NCBI GenBank assembly: GCA_900696495.1
Contig: CAADGI010000014.1
Span: 310,001-374,000, forward strand
Direction: 5' to 3'
DNA length: 64,000 nt
Source of the DNA: an uncultured Alphaproteobacteria bacterium
GTDB taxonomy: Bacteria > Pseudomonadota > Alphaproteobacteria > Micavibrionales > Micavibrionaceae
The translations under genes were made by a program, and so were the position numbers. The notes beneath the pieces were generated by a model that did not search any database, was not told the DNA's origin, and was given only the letters and a program-made list of their open reading frames with translations. Every line of letters begins with the position of its first letter. The first letter of the stretch is position 1. Below, in pieces: positions 52,365 to 61,172 of this stretch.

Positions 52365-52389
52365 CCTCTCAGGAATTAATTGTTGCGTA

Positions 52390-52418
52390 AAAAACGGCCG
52401 GTTTGACCCGGCCGTTTT
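52390..52418. terminator. Bidirectional Rho-independent terminator
   Basis: AACGGCCGG (52393-52401), loop TTTGAC, CCGGCCGTT (52408-52416), then TTTT-like sequence on the plus strand and A6 before the stem. It lies 25 bp past the DUF465 gene. Confidence 0.8.
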
Positions 52419-52443
52419 CGCATTCCTGTCGTCCCCAACAAAT

Positions 52444-52545
52444 TGTCATCCCCGCGGCGTGCCGAAGGCACGCTTAAACAGCGGGGACCCGGGCGGCTTT
52501 GCCGCACTCTTTATTGACCGGACCCCCGTCTACGCGGGGGTGACA
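52444..52545. repeat. Dispersed palindromic repeat, GTCATCCCCGCG type (copy 8)
   Basis: Starts TTGTCATCCCCGCGGCGTGC, with an inner GTGCCGAAGGCAC hairpin, ends ACGCGGGGGTGACA. It lies directly beyond the trcR stop. Confidence 0.8.
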
Positions 52546-52547
52546 GG

Positions 52548-53270
52548 TTAGGAATTGCCCGTCCCGTCGTCGTCGAGCGGGACCTTGGCCTGGTCCTTTT
52601 TCGGCAGGAAGTTCGAGAAATCGAACCCGGCGGTGCCGGTCACGTCTTCCTGCTGCTGTTGCGTCTGGGCCGGGGCATCCAGCGCGGCGGCGCGCTCGGC
52701 CTTCACTTTTTCCGGGTCCTTGCCCGCGGCTTTCAGGCCCTTGTTCACGGCCTTCTCGTATTCCTGGTAGGTGCACAGGCCCGCATCCGCCGGGTGACGG
52801 GGGCGGATGTTGGAGGCGTTCGGGTGCGTGCGGTCGCGGAGCATCTGGATGGTGGGCTTGGTCGTGCCGACCAGCTTGCAGATCTGCGCGTCGCTGATTT
52901 CCGGGTTGTGCTTGAGAATGTAAGCGATGGCATCCGGCTTGTCGGCGCGCTTGGAGACCGGCGTGTAGCGGGGACCCTTGGCGCGCATCTTGACCTGCGG
53001 CAGGTCCGTTTTCGCGACTTTCAGCGTCACTTTCGGGTCGGCCTCCGCGCGGGCCAGTTCTTCCTTGGTCAGTTCGTTATTCTCGACCGGGTTGCGGCCC
53101 ACCAGGCCGCGGCCGATATCTTCGTTCGCCAGCGCCTCGATCTCGATTTCGGTCAGGTTGGTGAAATCCGCGATCTGTTTGAAGGTCAGGGCGGTGTTCT
53201 CGATCAGCCATACAGCCGTGGCTTTAGGCATCAGAAGCGTGTGTTTCGATTTTTTAGCGGCAGCAGCCAT
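52548..53270 (-). CDS. trcR: TrcR-type (DUF1013) cell-cycle transcriptional regulator
   Basis: The 240-residue product matches DUF1013/TrcR: LLMPKATAVWLIENTALTFKQIADFTNLTEIEIEALANEDIGRGLVGRNPVENNELTKEELARAEADPKVTL, then KRADKPDAIAYILKHNPEISDAQICKLVGTTKPTIQMLRDRTH, a helix-turn-helix-like segment. The family occurs in alphaproteobacteria and is linked to cell-cycle transcription by RNA polymerase binding. The C-terminal tail is Lys/Ala/Gln-rich. An AAGGAGA site precedes the ATG. A GATCCAT/ATGGATC hairpin lies in the leader. Confidence 0.9.
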   Translation of the reverse strand: MAAAAKKSKHTLLMPKATAVWLIENTALTFKQIADFTNLTEIEIEALANEDIGRGLVGRNPVENNELTKEELARAEADPKVTLKVAKTDLPQVKMRAKGPRYTPVSKRADKPDAIAYILKHNPEISDAQICKLVGTTKPTIQMLRDRTHPNASNIRPRHPADAGLCTYQEYEKAVNKGLKAAGKDPEKVKAERAAALDAPAQTQQQQEDVTGTAGFDFSNFLPKKDQAKVPLDDDGTGNS

Positions 53271-53485
53271 TTTCTTCTCCTTGAATTCCTTAACGCAAAT
53301 AGCCTTTGCGCCCGATCCATCTCCCTTTATGGATCAACGGTATTTAAACCTTAACTATTGGGAATACCCCTTATATAGGGAAAAAGGCCCCTGAAAGCTA
53401 GCAAAATCTCAAAAAAAGCCTATTTGCTTTATCGGAAGCCCGGATTTACTCTTTTTTGAGTGTTTTCAGGGAGAATACATGAGTT

Positions 53486-53668
53486 ATGCTTGAAGAAGAT
53501 ATGTTGCCGCAGAAACAGCCGGCAAAACTAAAAAATCTCACCGACATGTCCATTGCCGAACTGGAGCAATATATCGAGGACATGAAAGCCGAAATCAAAC
53601 GTGTCGAAGAGAATATCGCCAGGAAAAAGGCGGTCATGAACGCTGCGTCCTCAATGTTTAAATCGTAA
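53486..53668 (+). CDS. DUF1192 small protein
   Basis: The 60-residue product is a helical protein with the DUF1192 pattern (LTDMSIAELEQYIEDMKAEIKRVEENIARKKAVMNAASSMFKS), usual length. Function unknown. The GGGAGA ribosome site better fits an out-of-frame ATG at 53479 that stops after four codons (MSYA) and overlaps the true start, which may reduce or couple translation. It ends 9 bp before guaC. Confidence 0.85.
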   Translation: MLEEDMLPQKQPAKLKNLTDMSIAELEQYIEDMKAEIKRVEENIARKKAVMNAASSMFKS

Positions 53669-53677
53669 GGCGGGAAT

Positions 53678-54739
53678 ATGCGCATCGAAGAAGAAGTAAA
53701 ACTCGATTTTAAAGACGTGCTTATACGGCCCAAGCGCTCGACGCTCGCCAGCCGCAAGGATGTCGACATCACGCGCGAGTACAAATTCAAATGGAGCGGC
53801 CGCCCGTTCAAGGGCGTGCCCATCATCGCCGCGAATATGGACGGCGTCGGCACATTCGACATGGCGAAGGCGTTTATCGAAGACGGCAACGGCCTCACAG
53901 CCGCGCTCCATAAACATTACAAGCTGGAGGATCTCGAAAAATTCTTCGCCAAGCACGGCGGCAAATCGGTCTGGTACAGCATCGGCATCACCCGGGACGA
54001 CCAGGACAAGCTGAAAGCCTTCCTCAAATCCAAAACCCAGAAAGAAGGCAAGGGCATCGAGAAAATCTGCATCGATGTCGCGAACGGCTACAGCCAGCAA
54101 TTCATCGATTTCGTCAAACGCATCCGCGACATGCTGCCCGATGACATCACCATCATGGCCGGCAACGTCGTCACCGGCGAAATGGTCGAGGAACTGGTGC
54201 TTTCCGGCGTCGATGTCGTAAAAGTCGGCATCGGCCCCGGCAGCGTCTGCACCACGCGCAAGATGACCGGCGTCGGCTACCCGCAACTCTCGGCCATTAT
54301 CGAATGCGCCGACGCCGCGCACGGCCTTGGCGGCCAGATTTGCGGCGATGGCGGCTGCACCGTGCCCGGCGACGTGGCGAAAGCCTTCGCGGGCGGCGCC
54401 GATTTCGTCATGCTGGGCGGCATGTTCGCCGGCCATGATGAATCCGAACAGAAAATCGTCACCGAAGGCGGCAAGAAATTCGTGCAGTTCTACGGTATGA
54501 GCAGTTCCACCGCCATGAAGAAACATAAGGGCGGCGTTGCTGAATACCGCGCGAGCGAAGGAAAAACGGTGAAGGTGCCTTATCGCGGCGGCGTCGAATC
54601 CTCGCTGCAGGATATTCTCGGCGGCCTGCGCTCGACCTGCACTTATGTCGGCGCGCGCAGACTCAAGGAATTATCGAAGCGCACAACCTTTATCCGCGTC
54701 AGCCAGCAATTGAATACCATATTCGGCAGCGGTGATTAG
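53678..54739 (+). CDS. guaC: GMP reductase
   Basis: GuaC converts GMP to IMP with NADPH in purine salvage. The 353-residue product has the IMPDH/GMPR barrel with [23 protein letters not shown] at the start, the NMDGVGTF segment, [16 protein letters not shown], and catalytic Cys191 in [46 protein letters not shown] follows. It has no CBS domains, which sets it apart from GuaB. It is cotranscribed with the DUF1192 gene. Confidence 0.95.
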   Translation: MRIEEEVKLDFKDVLIRPKRSTLASRKDVDITREYKFKWSGRPFKGVPIIAANMDGVGTFDMAKAFIEDGNGLTAALHKHYKLEDLEKFFAKHGGKSVWYSIGITRDDQDKLKAFLKSKTQKEGKGIEKICIDVANGYSQQFIDFVKRIRDMLPDDITIMAGNVVTGEMVEELVLSGVDVVKVGIGPGSVCTTRKMTGVGYPQLSAIIECADAAHGLGGQICGDGGCTVPGDVAKAFAGGADFVMLGGMFAGHDESEQKIVTEGGKKFVQFYGMSSSTAMKKHKGGVAEYRASEGKTVKVPYRGGVESSLQDILGGLRSTCTYVGARRLKELSKRTTFIRVSQQLNTIFGSGD

Positions 54740-54803
54740 AAACTTGCGCTTTGCCTGCCGGGTCATTAGACTTGGGGCTCAAATCAAAAGGGAGTAACCG
54801 GGA

Positions 54804-55193
54804 ATGGATGAGATCGAAAAACGCTTGCGCGAAACATCTGAAAATTGCTTCAAGTCTTACGAGGCATGGCGCAAGGATCAGAAAAACGGCCAGGCGCGTG
54901 AATCTCTTCAGGATGCCATCCACGAACTCCGCAAGGTTGCTTCGCGCCTTGAAATTGAACTCGCGGTGAGCGAGCGCAACGAAATGGCGCAGAAACCCAT
55001 TCCCATCCCGCCGCACCGCGACGCCAAGCACCGCAGCGGCAATGACGCCGAATTCGAAGGCCAGCGTTTCGAGTCCGACAATGACGGCGGTCCCAACTAC
55101 AACACCGCGCAAGGCCACAGCCAGCAACGCTCCGGCGGCACCATGAAACGCCGCGTCCAGCGCCGCGGCGAGGGCGGCCCGGGTAACGGTTAA
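54804..55193 (+). CDS. Uncharacterised 129-residue charged protein
   Basis: The N-terminal half is helical (EKRLRETSENCFKSYEAWRKDQKNGQARESLQDAIHELRKVASRLEIELA). The C-terminal half is low-complexity and basic (RRVQRRGEGGPGNG). AAAGGGAG precedes the ATG. It follows guaC by 64 bp. The Arg/Gly/Asn-rich tail suggests nucleic-acid contact, but there is no diagnostic domain; I do not recognise the family. Confidence 0.75.
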   Translation: MDEIEKRLRETSENCFKSYEAWRKDQKNGQARESLQDAIHELRKVASRLEIELAVSERNEMAQKPIPIPPHRDAKHRSGNDAEFEGQRFESDNDGGPNYNTAQGHSQQRSGGTMKRRVQRRGEGGPGNG

Positions 55194-55197
55194 ACAT

Positions 55198-55312
55198 TGT
55201 CCTCCCCGGCAGCGAGCGGAACGCGAGCGTGAACGGGGACCCGGATTTAAGGTGCGCAGCGCAAGCTGCGCGCTTTTATTTTGGCCGGATCCCCGCCTGC
55301 GCGGGGATGACC
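55198..55312. repeat. Dispersed palindromic repeat, GTCATCCCCGCG type (copy 9)
   Basis: Starts TTGTCCTCCCCGGCAGCGAG, contains a GTGCGCAGC-GCAAGCTGCGCGC hairpin, ends GCGCGGGGATGACC. It lies between two convergent genes. Confidence 0.8.
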
Positions 55313-55319
55313 TTGCAGG

Positions 55320-56201
55320 TCACATTTTCGTCTTGATTTCAACCGTATCCAGCGCATCGGCAAGGCGCGTCTTCGCGCTGCCGGGGCTCAAAGGCTTTTG
55401 CTGGGAGTCATGCGGCGCCCAGCCGATCAGGAAAATCATTTCGAACGAAGCGCGTACCCGGCCATCGTCTTCCGAAAAATTCTTCGCGTAAAGCTCCGAA
55501 GCCTTTCTAAAAAAATCGCGGCCCGGATATTTTTTGTCGCGTTTTAAAATGGCGTTGCCTTCACCCATGAAGCGCAGATCTTTCAGCAATCCGAACATAT
55601 CCGGATAGGTCACCGTCACGATTTCTGAATCGACGACGGGGAGGGCGAACCCTGCGCGCTGCATCAGCGCGCCCATCTGCGGCTTGTCGGCGAACGGGAA
55701 GACGCGCGGGCTTGCGCCGCCTTTTATCTCTATTTCCGCCTGCATGAGGGACTGGCGCAATTCCATCAGGCTTTCACCGCCCAGCAGCGCCGCCAGGAAC
55801 AATCCATCCGGTTTCAGCGCCCGGCGTATCTGGATCAAAGCGCCCGGCAGGTCATTCGTGCTATGCAGGCCCATGACGTTAATGACCAGATCAAGCGATT
55901 GATCGCGGAACGGCAGCAATTCCTCGTCGGCGCAGATATTGCCCGGTTTTACGAGCTTTTCCGCCATATCCATGCCGATCAGCGTTTCGATTTTGCCCGT
56001 GGCGGCGAGATCATCCGCAAAGCCCTGCGGCGTCCGGAACCCCATCTGCAGGGCAAGCGGGAAATTCTTCGTCACATCCCGCAGCCGGTCGGTGATTTGC
56101 TTTCCCGCCCATTCCAAAAGAAAATCATGCCCGGGCAATGCGCGGTTCCGGTTGTGCCGCACGCGCTCGCGGTCGAAGATGACGATGGAATTCTCCGCCA
56201 T
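55320..56201 (-). CDS. Class I SAM methyltransferase, NDUFAF5/BioC-like
   Basis: The 293-residue product opens with FDRERVRHNRNRALPGHDFLLEWAGKQITDRL, typical of alphaproteobacterial relatives of NDUFAF5 (a complex I assembly factor) and BioC. The SAM-fold follows: ALQMGFRTPQG, then DEELLPFRDQSLDLVINVMGLHSTNDLPGALIQIRRALKPDGLFLAALLGGESL. The glycine-rich motif I is poorly conserved. ATG at 56201 is chosen by family alignment and lies 5 bp after the stop of the next upstream gene. Complex I maturation is a family-based guess. Confidence 0.8.
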   Translation of the reverse strand: MAENSIVIFDRERVRHNRNRALPGHDFLLEWAGKQITDRLRDVTKNFPLALQMGFRTPQGFADDLAATGKIETLIGMDMAEKLVKPGNICADEELLPFRDQSLDLVINVMGLHSTNDLPGALIQIRRALKPDGLFLAALLGGESLMELRQSLMQAEIEIKGGASPRVFPFADKPQMGALMQRAGFALPVVDSEIVTVTYPDMFGLLKDLRFMGEGNAILKRDKKYPGRDFFRKASELYAKNFSEDDGRVRASFEMIFLIGWAPHDSQQKPLSPGSAKTRLADALDTVEIKTKM

Positions 56202-56205
56202 TGCC

Positions 56206-58842
56206 TTAGCGCGGGTCATGCCGCAACTCTTCGGGATTGAACTGTTCTTCAATGAATTCGTCGAGTTCCTGTTCGAATTCCTCGATCGGTTCCGCCGCCT
56301 GCGGAGCCGGGGCAGGCTCCACGGCGATTTCCTTCGGCGGCACGATTGGCGCGCGCAATGGCGTCACCGTCACCGGCGGTTCAGGCTGCTGCTGTTGCGG
56401 CGGCGGCGCGGCCATGATCGCCGCGTGGAAGGGTTGCGGCTTTTGAACCTGAACAGGCGCGGGCGTGGATTTTTGTTGTTCGATAATCGGCGACTGGTGA
56501 TAGGAAACCGGCATCGACCATTCGGACCTGACCTGCCCGAGACGCTGCGCGAGGATCGGCTTCGCGCGCAGCCGCGCATCGAGCGCCGCGTCCTGGCCGA
56601 GCATCTTATAAGCGCGCGCCGCGACCAGGCGGAAATCGAGATTGACGTTCATATCCGCGACTTTCTGCCGGATCAGCATGACCTGGTACAGCGGCATGGT
56701 TTCCATTTTTTTGTCGCCGAAGAAATCCGGCGGCACGGCGACGCCGAACGGGTGGATGCGCTGCGGCGTCACACCGACATGGCTGTGATAGCTTTCGCCG
56801 ATTTTAAACACCATCTGCGGGAACACGCCGAAATGATCGGCAATGAATTTCTTTGCCTGCTGAAGGTTTGTCACGTTGCGGGGCAGGTTGAAGCTTGGCG
56901 CCGACATTGTCAGGCTGCCCGGCTGATGCAGTTGCGGCACCGGCGTCGTCTCCAGAAAAAACCCGGCATGGATGTCGTTTTTAATATCCTTCGCCATCGG
57001 CAGGACGACCGCTGTATTGATCGTCTGGTCGTCGAACACGACGAAATCCGCATCCTGCGACGATAATCCCGTCACCGCGCCGCGCATCTGGCCTTCCTCG
57101 ACGAAGGTGGAATGAACGGCACGCAATTGCCCCGCCGTGCCCTTTACCTCGCGGAAACGCTGCCGCTGTCCCTGATATTGCTTCATCAGCTTGTGCAGGC
57201 TTTTTTGTTTCGTGATGTTGCCGACCTGGAACGGCACGTTTTTGCTCGTCCAGTTTTCGGCCTTGAGTCTCAGATGCTCGAAAAGTGAAAGAATCTGCAG
57301 CTCCAGCCGCCCGTTCGGGATCATGCCGATCGCGATGGCGTTCAACACCTGCTGCGCATCCAGTTCGCGCACGACGCCGCGCGCATGAAAGCGGTCGGCA
57401 TGGCCGATGAAATTCTTCGGGATCGGCGCCGATTTCGGCGGCTCCACGTTTAAATAATAAGTCGTAATGCGTTCGTCGATATAATTCGGCGAGGGGTAAT
57501 AATCCGGCCCCTTGATCAAAACCGCGCCCTCGCGCGGGATCAGGCCGAGATGATCGCGCGAAAACCGCGCCGAATTTTTGACATCCTGCGTTTCCATCTC
57601 GGACAGGATTTTTCCATCCACCGCGACGGGCTCGATCATGTGGCCCGACCATCCGCGCCCGTCGAGATTGATGCCGTTGCGCGGCACGGCATTGGCGATA
57701 CTGCGCGCGACGCCGTCATGCAGGAAGATTTTCAGCCGTCCTTCATCGTCCAGGCGGTAGGGAATAATTTCGCTCGCATGTACGCCGCGGCTGACGACAT
57801 CGAGAATCTTTCCGGTTTTGTCATCGCGCATGGCCGTGATCTTTAACCTGCTGTTCTCGGTGACCGAAGGGCGGCGCTCCTCGATATACAGGCTTTTGCG
57901 CTCCTGCATTTTATAGGCGACCGCGACGAAGCAGGTCGGCGGGTGGCCGAGCAGCGTTCCGTCATCGGCGTAAAGCTTGAACTTGCCCTCGAACCTTTTA
58001 TCGATGATCTCATCTTCCCAGTGCGGGCCGGAATATTGCACGCGCGCGCCGAGCGTGCTGAGTTCCCGGATGAAATCCCGCGCCGTGAAAAAGGTGAATT
58101 CCAGCGGCAGGCCGAGCTCCCAGTGCGCGCGGTCGTCCTTGCGCATGATGAATTCATACGCCCATTTATGCGGCAGCCTGAATAATCTCGTCCGTGGAAA
58201 ACGCGGCGGCAGCTCCTCGAGGAAGAACCCGCCGGTGCCGGGGTCCGAGCGCGGACGCGCATGCTCGGAATACCACATGAGCAGATCCGGCTCCGACAGA
58301 TCCATCAACGTATCGCCTGTGCTCGGCGTATCCGGCATCTCCATCAGCACAAATTCACCCGGGGCCGGGCGGGCATAATCGCGGATGAACATCGCGCCGC
58401 CTTTTTTCAGCACCCTGAAATGTTTGCGCAGCGTGTCGCTGACAATCCGCTCGTTATAGCGCGAGCCCGAATAAACCTCGTGCAGCACGTAGGAATTGAC
58501 GATCGCATCGACCGATTCCGGCTCGAAAATCTCGCTGGTGGCGTCCGCGATCACGAATTCGAGGTTATGCAGCGAATATTTCTCGCGCGCCTTGTTGATC
58601 TGGCGCTTGCTTTTGTCGAGACCGGTGAACTTGATCTTCGGCGCCATCGCCGCCATCGCGTAGGTCACCGCGCCGTCGTCGCAGCCCATATCGATCACCC
58701 GCGCGCCTTCATCCAGCAACAGGTGCGAGAGCGCAAACCACGCCTTGCGGATGTCCGCGGGCTCCACAGCCTTGAGCAGCATATCCCGCCGCTCGAGATA
58801 CGATTCCTGCAGGCCCGCGATGTCGTCGTTCTGAATGGCCAT
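56206..58842 (-). CDS. 878-residue methyltransferase-containing multidomain protein
   Basis: The N-terminal part (about 30-200) is a class I SAM methyltransferase: VIDMGCDDGAVTYAMAAM motif I near residue 54, FTGLDKSKRQINKAREKYSL, and VIVNSYVLHEVYSGSRYNE. A middle part (about 310-530) has features resembling a degenerate Nudix fold (GRLKIFLHDGV, then RGVVRELDAQQVLNAIAIG), without a complete Nudix box. A third part (540-760) is unrecognised. The C-terminus (770-878) is Gln/Pro-rich and then acidic. It lies 5 bp upstream of another methyltransferase gene on the same strand. Domain assignment beyond the methyltransferase is tentative. Confidence 0.75.
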   Translation of the reverse strand: MAIQNDDIAGLQESYLERRDMLLKAVEPADIRKAWFALSHLLLDEGARVIDMGCDDGAVTYAMAAMAPKIKFTGLDKSKRQINKAREKYSLHNLEFVIADATSEIFEPESVDAIVNSYVLHEVYSGSRYNERIVSDTLRKHFRVLKKGGAMFIRDYARPAPGEFVLMEMPDTPSTGDTLMDLSEPDLLMWYSEHARPRSDPGTGGFFLEELPPRFPRTRLFRLPHKWAYEFIMRKDDRAHWELGLPLEFTFFTARDFIRELSTLGARVQYSGPHWEDEIIDKRFEGKFKLYADDGTLLGHPPTCFVAVAYKMQERKSLYIEERRPSVTENSRLKITAMRDDKTGKILDVVSRGVHASEIIPYRLDDEGRLKIFLHDGVARSIANAVPRNGINLDGRGWSGHMIEPVAVDGKILSEMETQDVKNSARFSRDHLGLIPREGAVLIKGPDYYPSPNYIDERITTYYLNVEPPKSAPIPKNFIGHADRFHARGVVRELDAQQVLNAIAIGMIPNGRLELQILSLFEHLRLKAENWTSKNVPFQVGNITKQKSLHKLMKQYQGQRQRFREVKGTAGQLRAVHSTFVEEGQMRGAVTGLSSQDADFVVFDDQTINTAVVLPMAKDIKNDIHAGFFLETTPVPQLHQPGSLTMSAPSFNLPRNVTNLQQAKKFIADHFGVFPQMVFKIGESYHSHVGVTPQRIHPFGVAVPPDFFGDKKMETMPLYQVMLIRQKVADMNVNLDFRLVAARAYKMLGQDAALDARLRAKPILAQRLGQVRSEWSMPVSYHQSPIIEQQKSTPAPVQVQKPQPFHAAIMAAPPPQQQQPEPPVTVTPLRAPIVPPKEIAVEPAPAPQAAEPIEEFEQELDEFIEEQFNPEELRHDPR

Positions 58843-58856
58843 AAAACCTTCAAAAT

Positions 58857-58923
58857 GTGTCTTCCCCGCGCAAGCGGGGATATTTAAAGTATAAGCGCAG
58901 ATTCCCGCTTTCGCGGGAAATGC
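58857..58923. repeat. Dispersed palindromic repeat, short diverged copy
   Basis: TCTTCCCCGCGCAAGCGGGGA and TCCCGCTTTCGCGGGAA hairpins flank an AT-rich centre. It lies between the 878-residue gene and comF, upstream of the chosen comF start. Confidence 0.7.
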
Positions 58924-58958
58924 AAAACGGGGCTATCATACAGAAAAGGCTTTCCTTA

Positions 58959-59711
58959 ATGCAAACGCTGAGGGCGAAGGTTTCGGGCGTTCTCGGGCTG
59001 GCGGTCGACACGGTTTTGCCGCCGCGCTGCATCGTCAGCGGCGAAATGGTCGAGCGCCAGGGCATGATCGCGCCGGAAATCTGGGCGAAGCTCGATTTCA
59101 TCGCCGCGCCGTTCTGCGCCATTTGCGGTTTTCCCTTCGAGTTCGAAGCGGGCGAGGACGCTCGCTGCGCCTCCTGCCTCGCCAACGAACCGCCTTATGA
59201 AACCGCCCGCGCCGCGCTGAAATACGGCGAGTCCAGCCGCGAAATCATCCTCGGCTTCAAGCATGGCGATAAAACCTACGCCGTAAAGGCCTTCATGCCA
59301 TGGCTGAAACGCGCCGGGGCCGACATGTTGAAGGAAGCGGATGTCATCGTCCCCGTGCCCCTGCATTTCTGGCGGCTTGTCTCGCGGCGTTACAATCAGG
59401 CCGCCCTGATCGCGCAGGCGCTGGCGAAGGAAACGGGCAAGCCGGTGATTTCCAATCTCCTGCGCCGCACCCGCGCCACGCCCAGCCAGGGCCATCTGAA
59501 CGCCAGGCAAAGATTCCGCAATGTCCGCCGCGCCTTCATCCTCGACCGAAAATACAAGGAAGAGGTGAAAGGTAAAACGATTGTATTGGTCGACGACGTA
59601 TACACCACCGGCGCGACCGTGCGTGAATGCGCAAAGGTTTTAATGAAAGCGGGGGCAGGGAAGGTTCATGTTTTGACGCTGGCCCGCGTGGTCAGAGAAG
59701 GTTATTTTTAG
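58959..59711 (+). CDS. ComF-family phosphoribosyltransferase-like protein
   Basis: The 250-residue product has the ComF layout: a Cys-rich N-terminal zinc region (PPRCIVSGE, FCAICGFPF, CASCL), then a type I phosphoribosyltransferase fold ending in the PRPP motif TIVLVDDVYTTGAT. In naturally competent bacteria ComF aids DNA uptake; elsewhere the role is unclear. ATG at 58959 is chosen because earlier codons lie in the palindromic repeat and do not resemble the family. Confidence 0.9.
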   Translation: MQTLRAKVSGVLGLAVDTVLPPRCIVSGEMVERQGMIAPEIWAKLDFIAAPFCAICGFPFEFEAGEDARCASCLANEPPYETARAALKYGESSREIILGFKHGDKTYAVKAFMPWLKRAGADMLKEADVIVPVPLHFWRLVSRRYNQAALIAQALAKETGKPVISNLLRRTRATPSQGHLNARQRFRNVRRAFILDRKYKEEVKGKTIVLVDDVYTTGATVRECAKVLMKAGAGKVHVLTLARVVREGYF

Positions 59712-59807
59712 CGTCATCGCGAGGAGGCCTTCAGGCCGACGTGGCAATCCATCTTAAAGAATAGAAAAATTCTGGATTGCTTCGTCACTGCGTTCCTCGC
59801 AATGACG
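59712..59807. repeat. Dispersed palindromic repeat, GTCATTGCGAG type (copy 3)
   Basis: Left arm CGTCATCGCGAGGAGGCC with GGCAATCCA, right arm TGGATTGC with TCCTCGCAATGACG. It fills the space between convergent comF and the monooxygenase gene. Confidence 0.85.
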
Positions 59808-61010
59808 TTAGAGCTTCTGGCCCTTCGCCAGCCGCCCCGCATCGATCTCCGGCGCCAGCCCGATCCGCATCGCGATCTTCTTGATCGGCGTGATCGCGTC
59901 CACGGTTTTCAGCCCCGCGCGGCGGAGACCTTTCAGCGCCGCCAGCTCCGTGCTGACGATTTTGTTCATCCCGCCGACCCCGAACACGCGCGTATTGATG
60001 TCCACGCGCCTGCGGCGTTCGTATTTTTCCAGTACCGAGACGCTGCCGATATCCAATCCAGCGCGCGCCGCGTCCACTAAAGTTTCCGCCAGCGCCGCGA
60101 CATCGCGAAGGCTCAAATTCAGCCCCTGCGCGGTAATCGGCGAAATCACGTGCGCGGCCTCGGCCATCAGCACGGCACGCGGTGCGGTCAATGTTTTCGC
60201 CTTCAGCGTCTTCAGCGGCCAGCATTCCGGGTTGCTCTCAAGTGTAATCGCGCCGAGAATATCCTTCGTCCTCTCCTGCAGCGCCTGCGTAAACTCATCC
60301 TTCTTGAGCCGCATGAATTCGCCTGCGCGCTCCGTCGGTTCGATCCACACCACGCTCGAAATATTGCCGGGCATCGGCACCAGCGCCAGTGGCCCGCCGG
60401 GGCGGTGAAATTCCGTCGCCGTATTATTATGCGCGCGCGAATGCGCGATCAGGCACGTTATCGCGCTTTGCTCGTCGTCATGCTCGGTACATTCGATGCC
60501 GCTGATCTTCCGCACCATGGAATTGCGCCCGTCCGCGCCGATGATCAGCGCCGCCGTGATTTCCTTGCCGCTTTTGAGCTTCGCGCGGATAGTGTCTCCC
60601 GTCCCGTAAGCCTCCAGCGCGTCCGGCATGTGCAGCGTCAAATTCTTCGTGTTTTTTGCCGCCTCATACAACGCATCGCGCAGCGGCGCATTCGGGATGT
60701 TGAATCCGAACTGCTTAAGGCCAATATCTTCCGCGTGAAATTCCGCCTCAGCGCCGCTCTCGTCGACAATCCGCATCACCGCCAGCGGCGCGGCATGCTC
60801 GCGGATGTCATCCCATATATCCGCCGCCCTCAGGATGTTCAGCGAATTTTCCATCAGCGCCACGGTGCGCCCAGAGACATCTGCCTTGGGTACGGGCGGC
60901 GCGGCATCGATCAGGTGCACGTCCAGCCCGGCCCCGGCGAGTAATATCCCGAGGCTCAAACCGGCGATCCCGCCGCCGGAAACAACAATATCGGTCTTCA
61001 TTTGGCTCAT
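59808..61010 (-). CDS. UbiH/COQ6-family FAD-dependent monooxygenase
   Basis: The 400-residue product is likely a ubiquinone-ring hydroxylase. It has the dinucleotide fold GGGIAGLSLGILLAGAGLDVHLID near the start, the IGADGRNSMVRKISGI motif, and the late FAD motif. In that motif the usual GDAAH is AEAAH (VLMAEAAHVISPITAQGLNLSLRDV). ATG at 61010 (or 61001) is chosen; upstream codons belong to a palindromic repeat. Which ring position it hydroxylates cannot be told from sequence. Confidence 0.88.
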   Translation of the reverse strand: MSQMKTDIVVSGGGIAGLSLGILLAGAGLDVHLIDAAPPVPKADVSGRTVALMENSLNILRAADIWDDIREHAAPLAVMRIVDESGAEAEFHAEDIGLKQFGFNIPNAPLRDALYEAAKNTKNLTLHMPDALEAYGTGDTIRAKLKSGKEITAALIIGADGRNSMVRKISGIECTEHDDEQSAITCLIAHSRAHNNTATEFHRPGGPLALVPMPGNISSVVWIEPTERAGEFMRLKKDEFTQALQERTKDILGAITLESNPECWPLKTLKAKTLTAPRAVLMAEAAHVISPITAQGLNLSLRDVAALAETLVDAARAGLDIGSVSVLEKYERRRRVDINTRVFGVGGMNKIVSTELAALKGLRRAGLKTVDAITPIKKIAMRIGLAPEIDAGRLAKGQKL

Positions 61011-61027
61011 GATGTCGATTATAGTTC

Positions 61028-61159
61028 TGTCATCCCCGAGGCATATTTGCAAAGCAAATATGCTTAAACGTCGGGGATCCATAGATCAGCGCGCGAAGCG
61101 CGCTGGCGATGTGGACCCCCGCTGTTCTAGCACGCTTTCAGCGTGCCGCGGGGGTGACA
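61028..61159. repeat. Dispersed palindromic repeat, GTCATCCCCGCG type (copy 10)
   Basis: Starts TGTCATCCCCGAGGC, has hairpins ATATTTGC-AAA-GCAAATAT, GCGCGC-GAA-GCGCGC and GCACGC-TTTCA-GCGTGC, and ends GCGGGGGTGACA. It lies in the divergent gap between the monooxygenase and amidase genes. Confidence 0.85.
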
Positions 61160-61172
61160 ATGGGGAAGAAAA

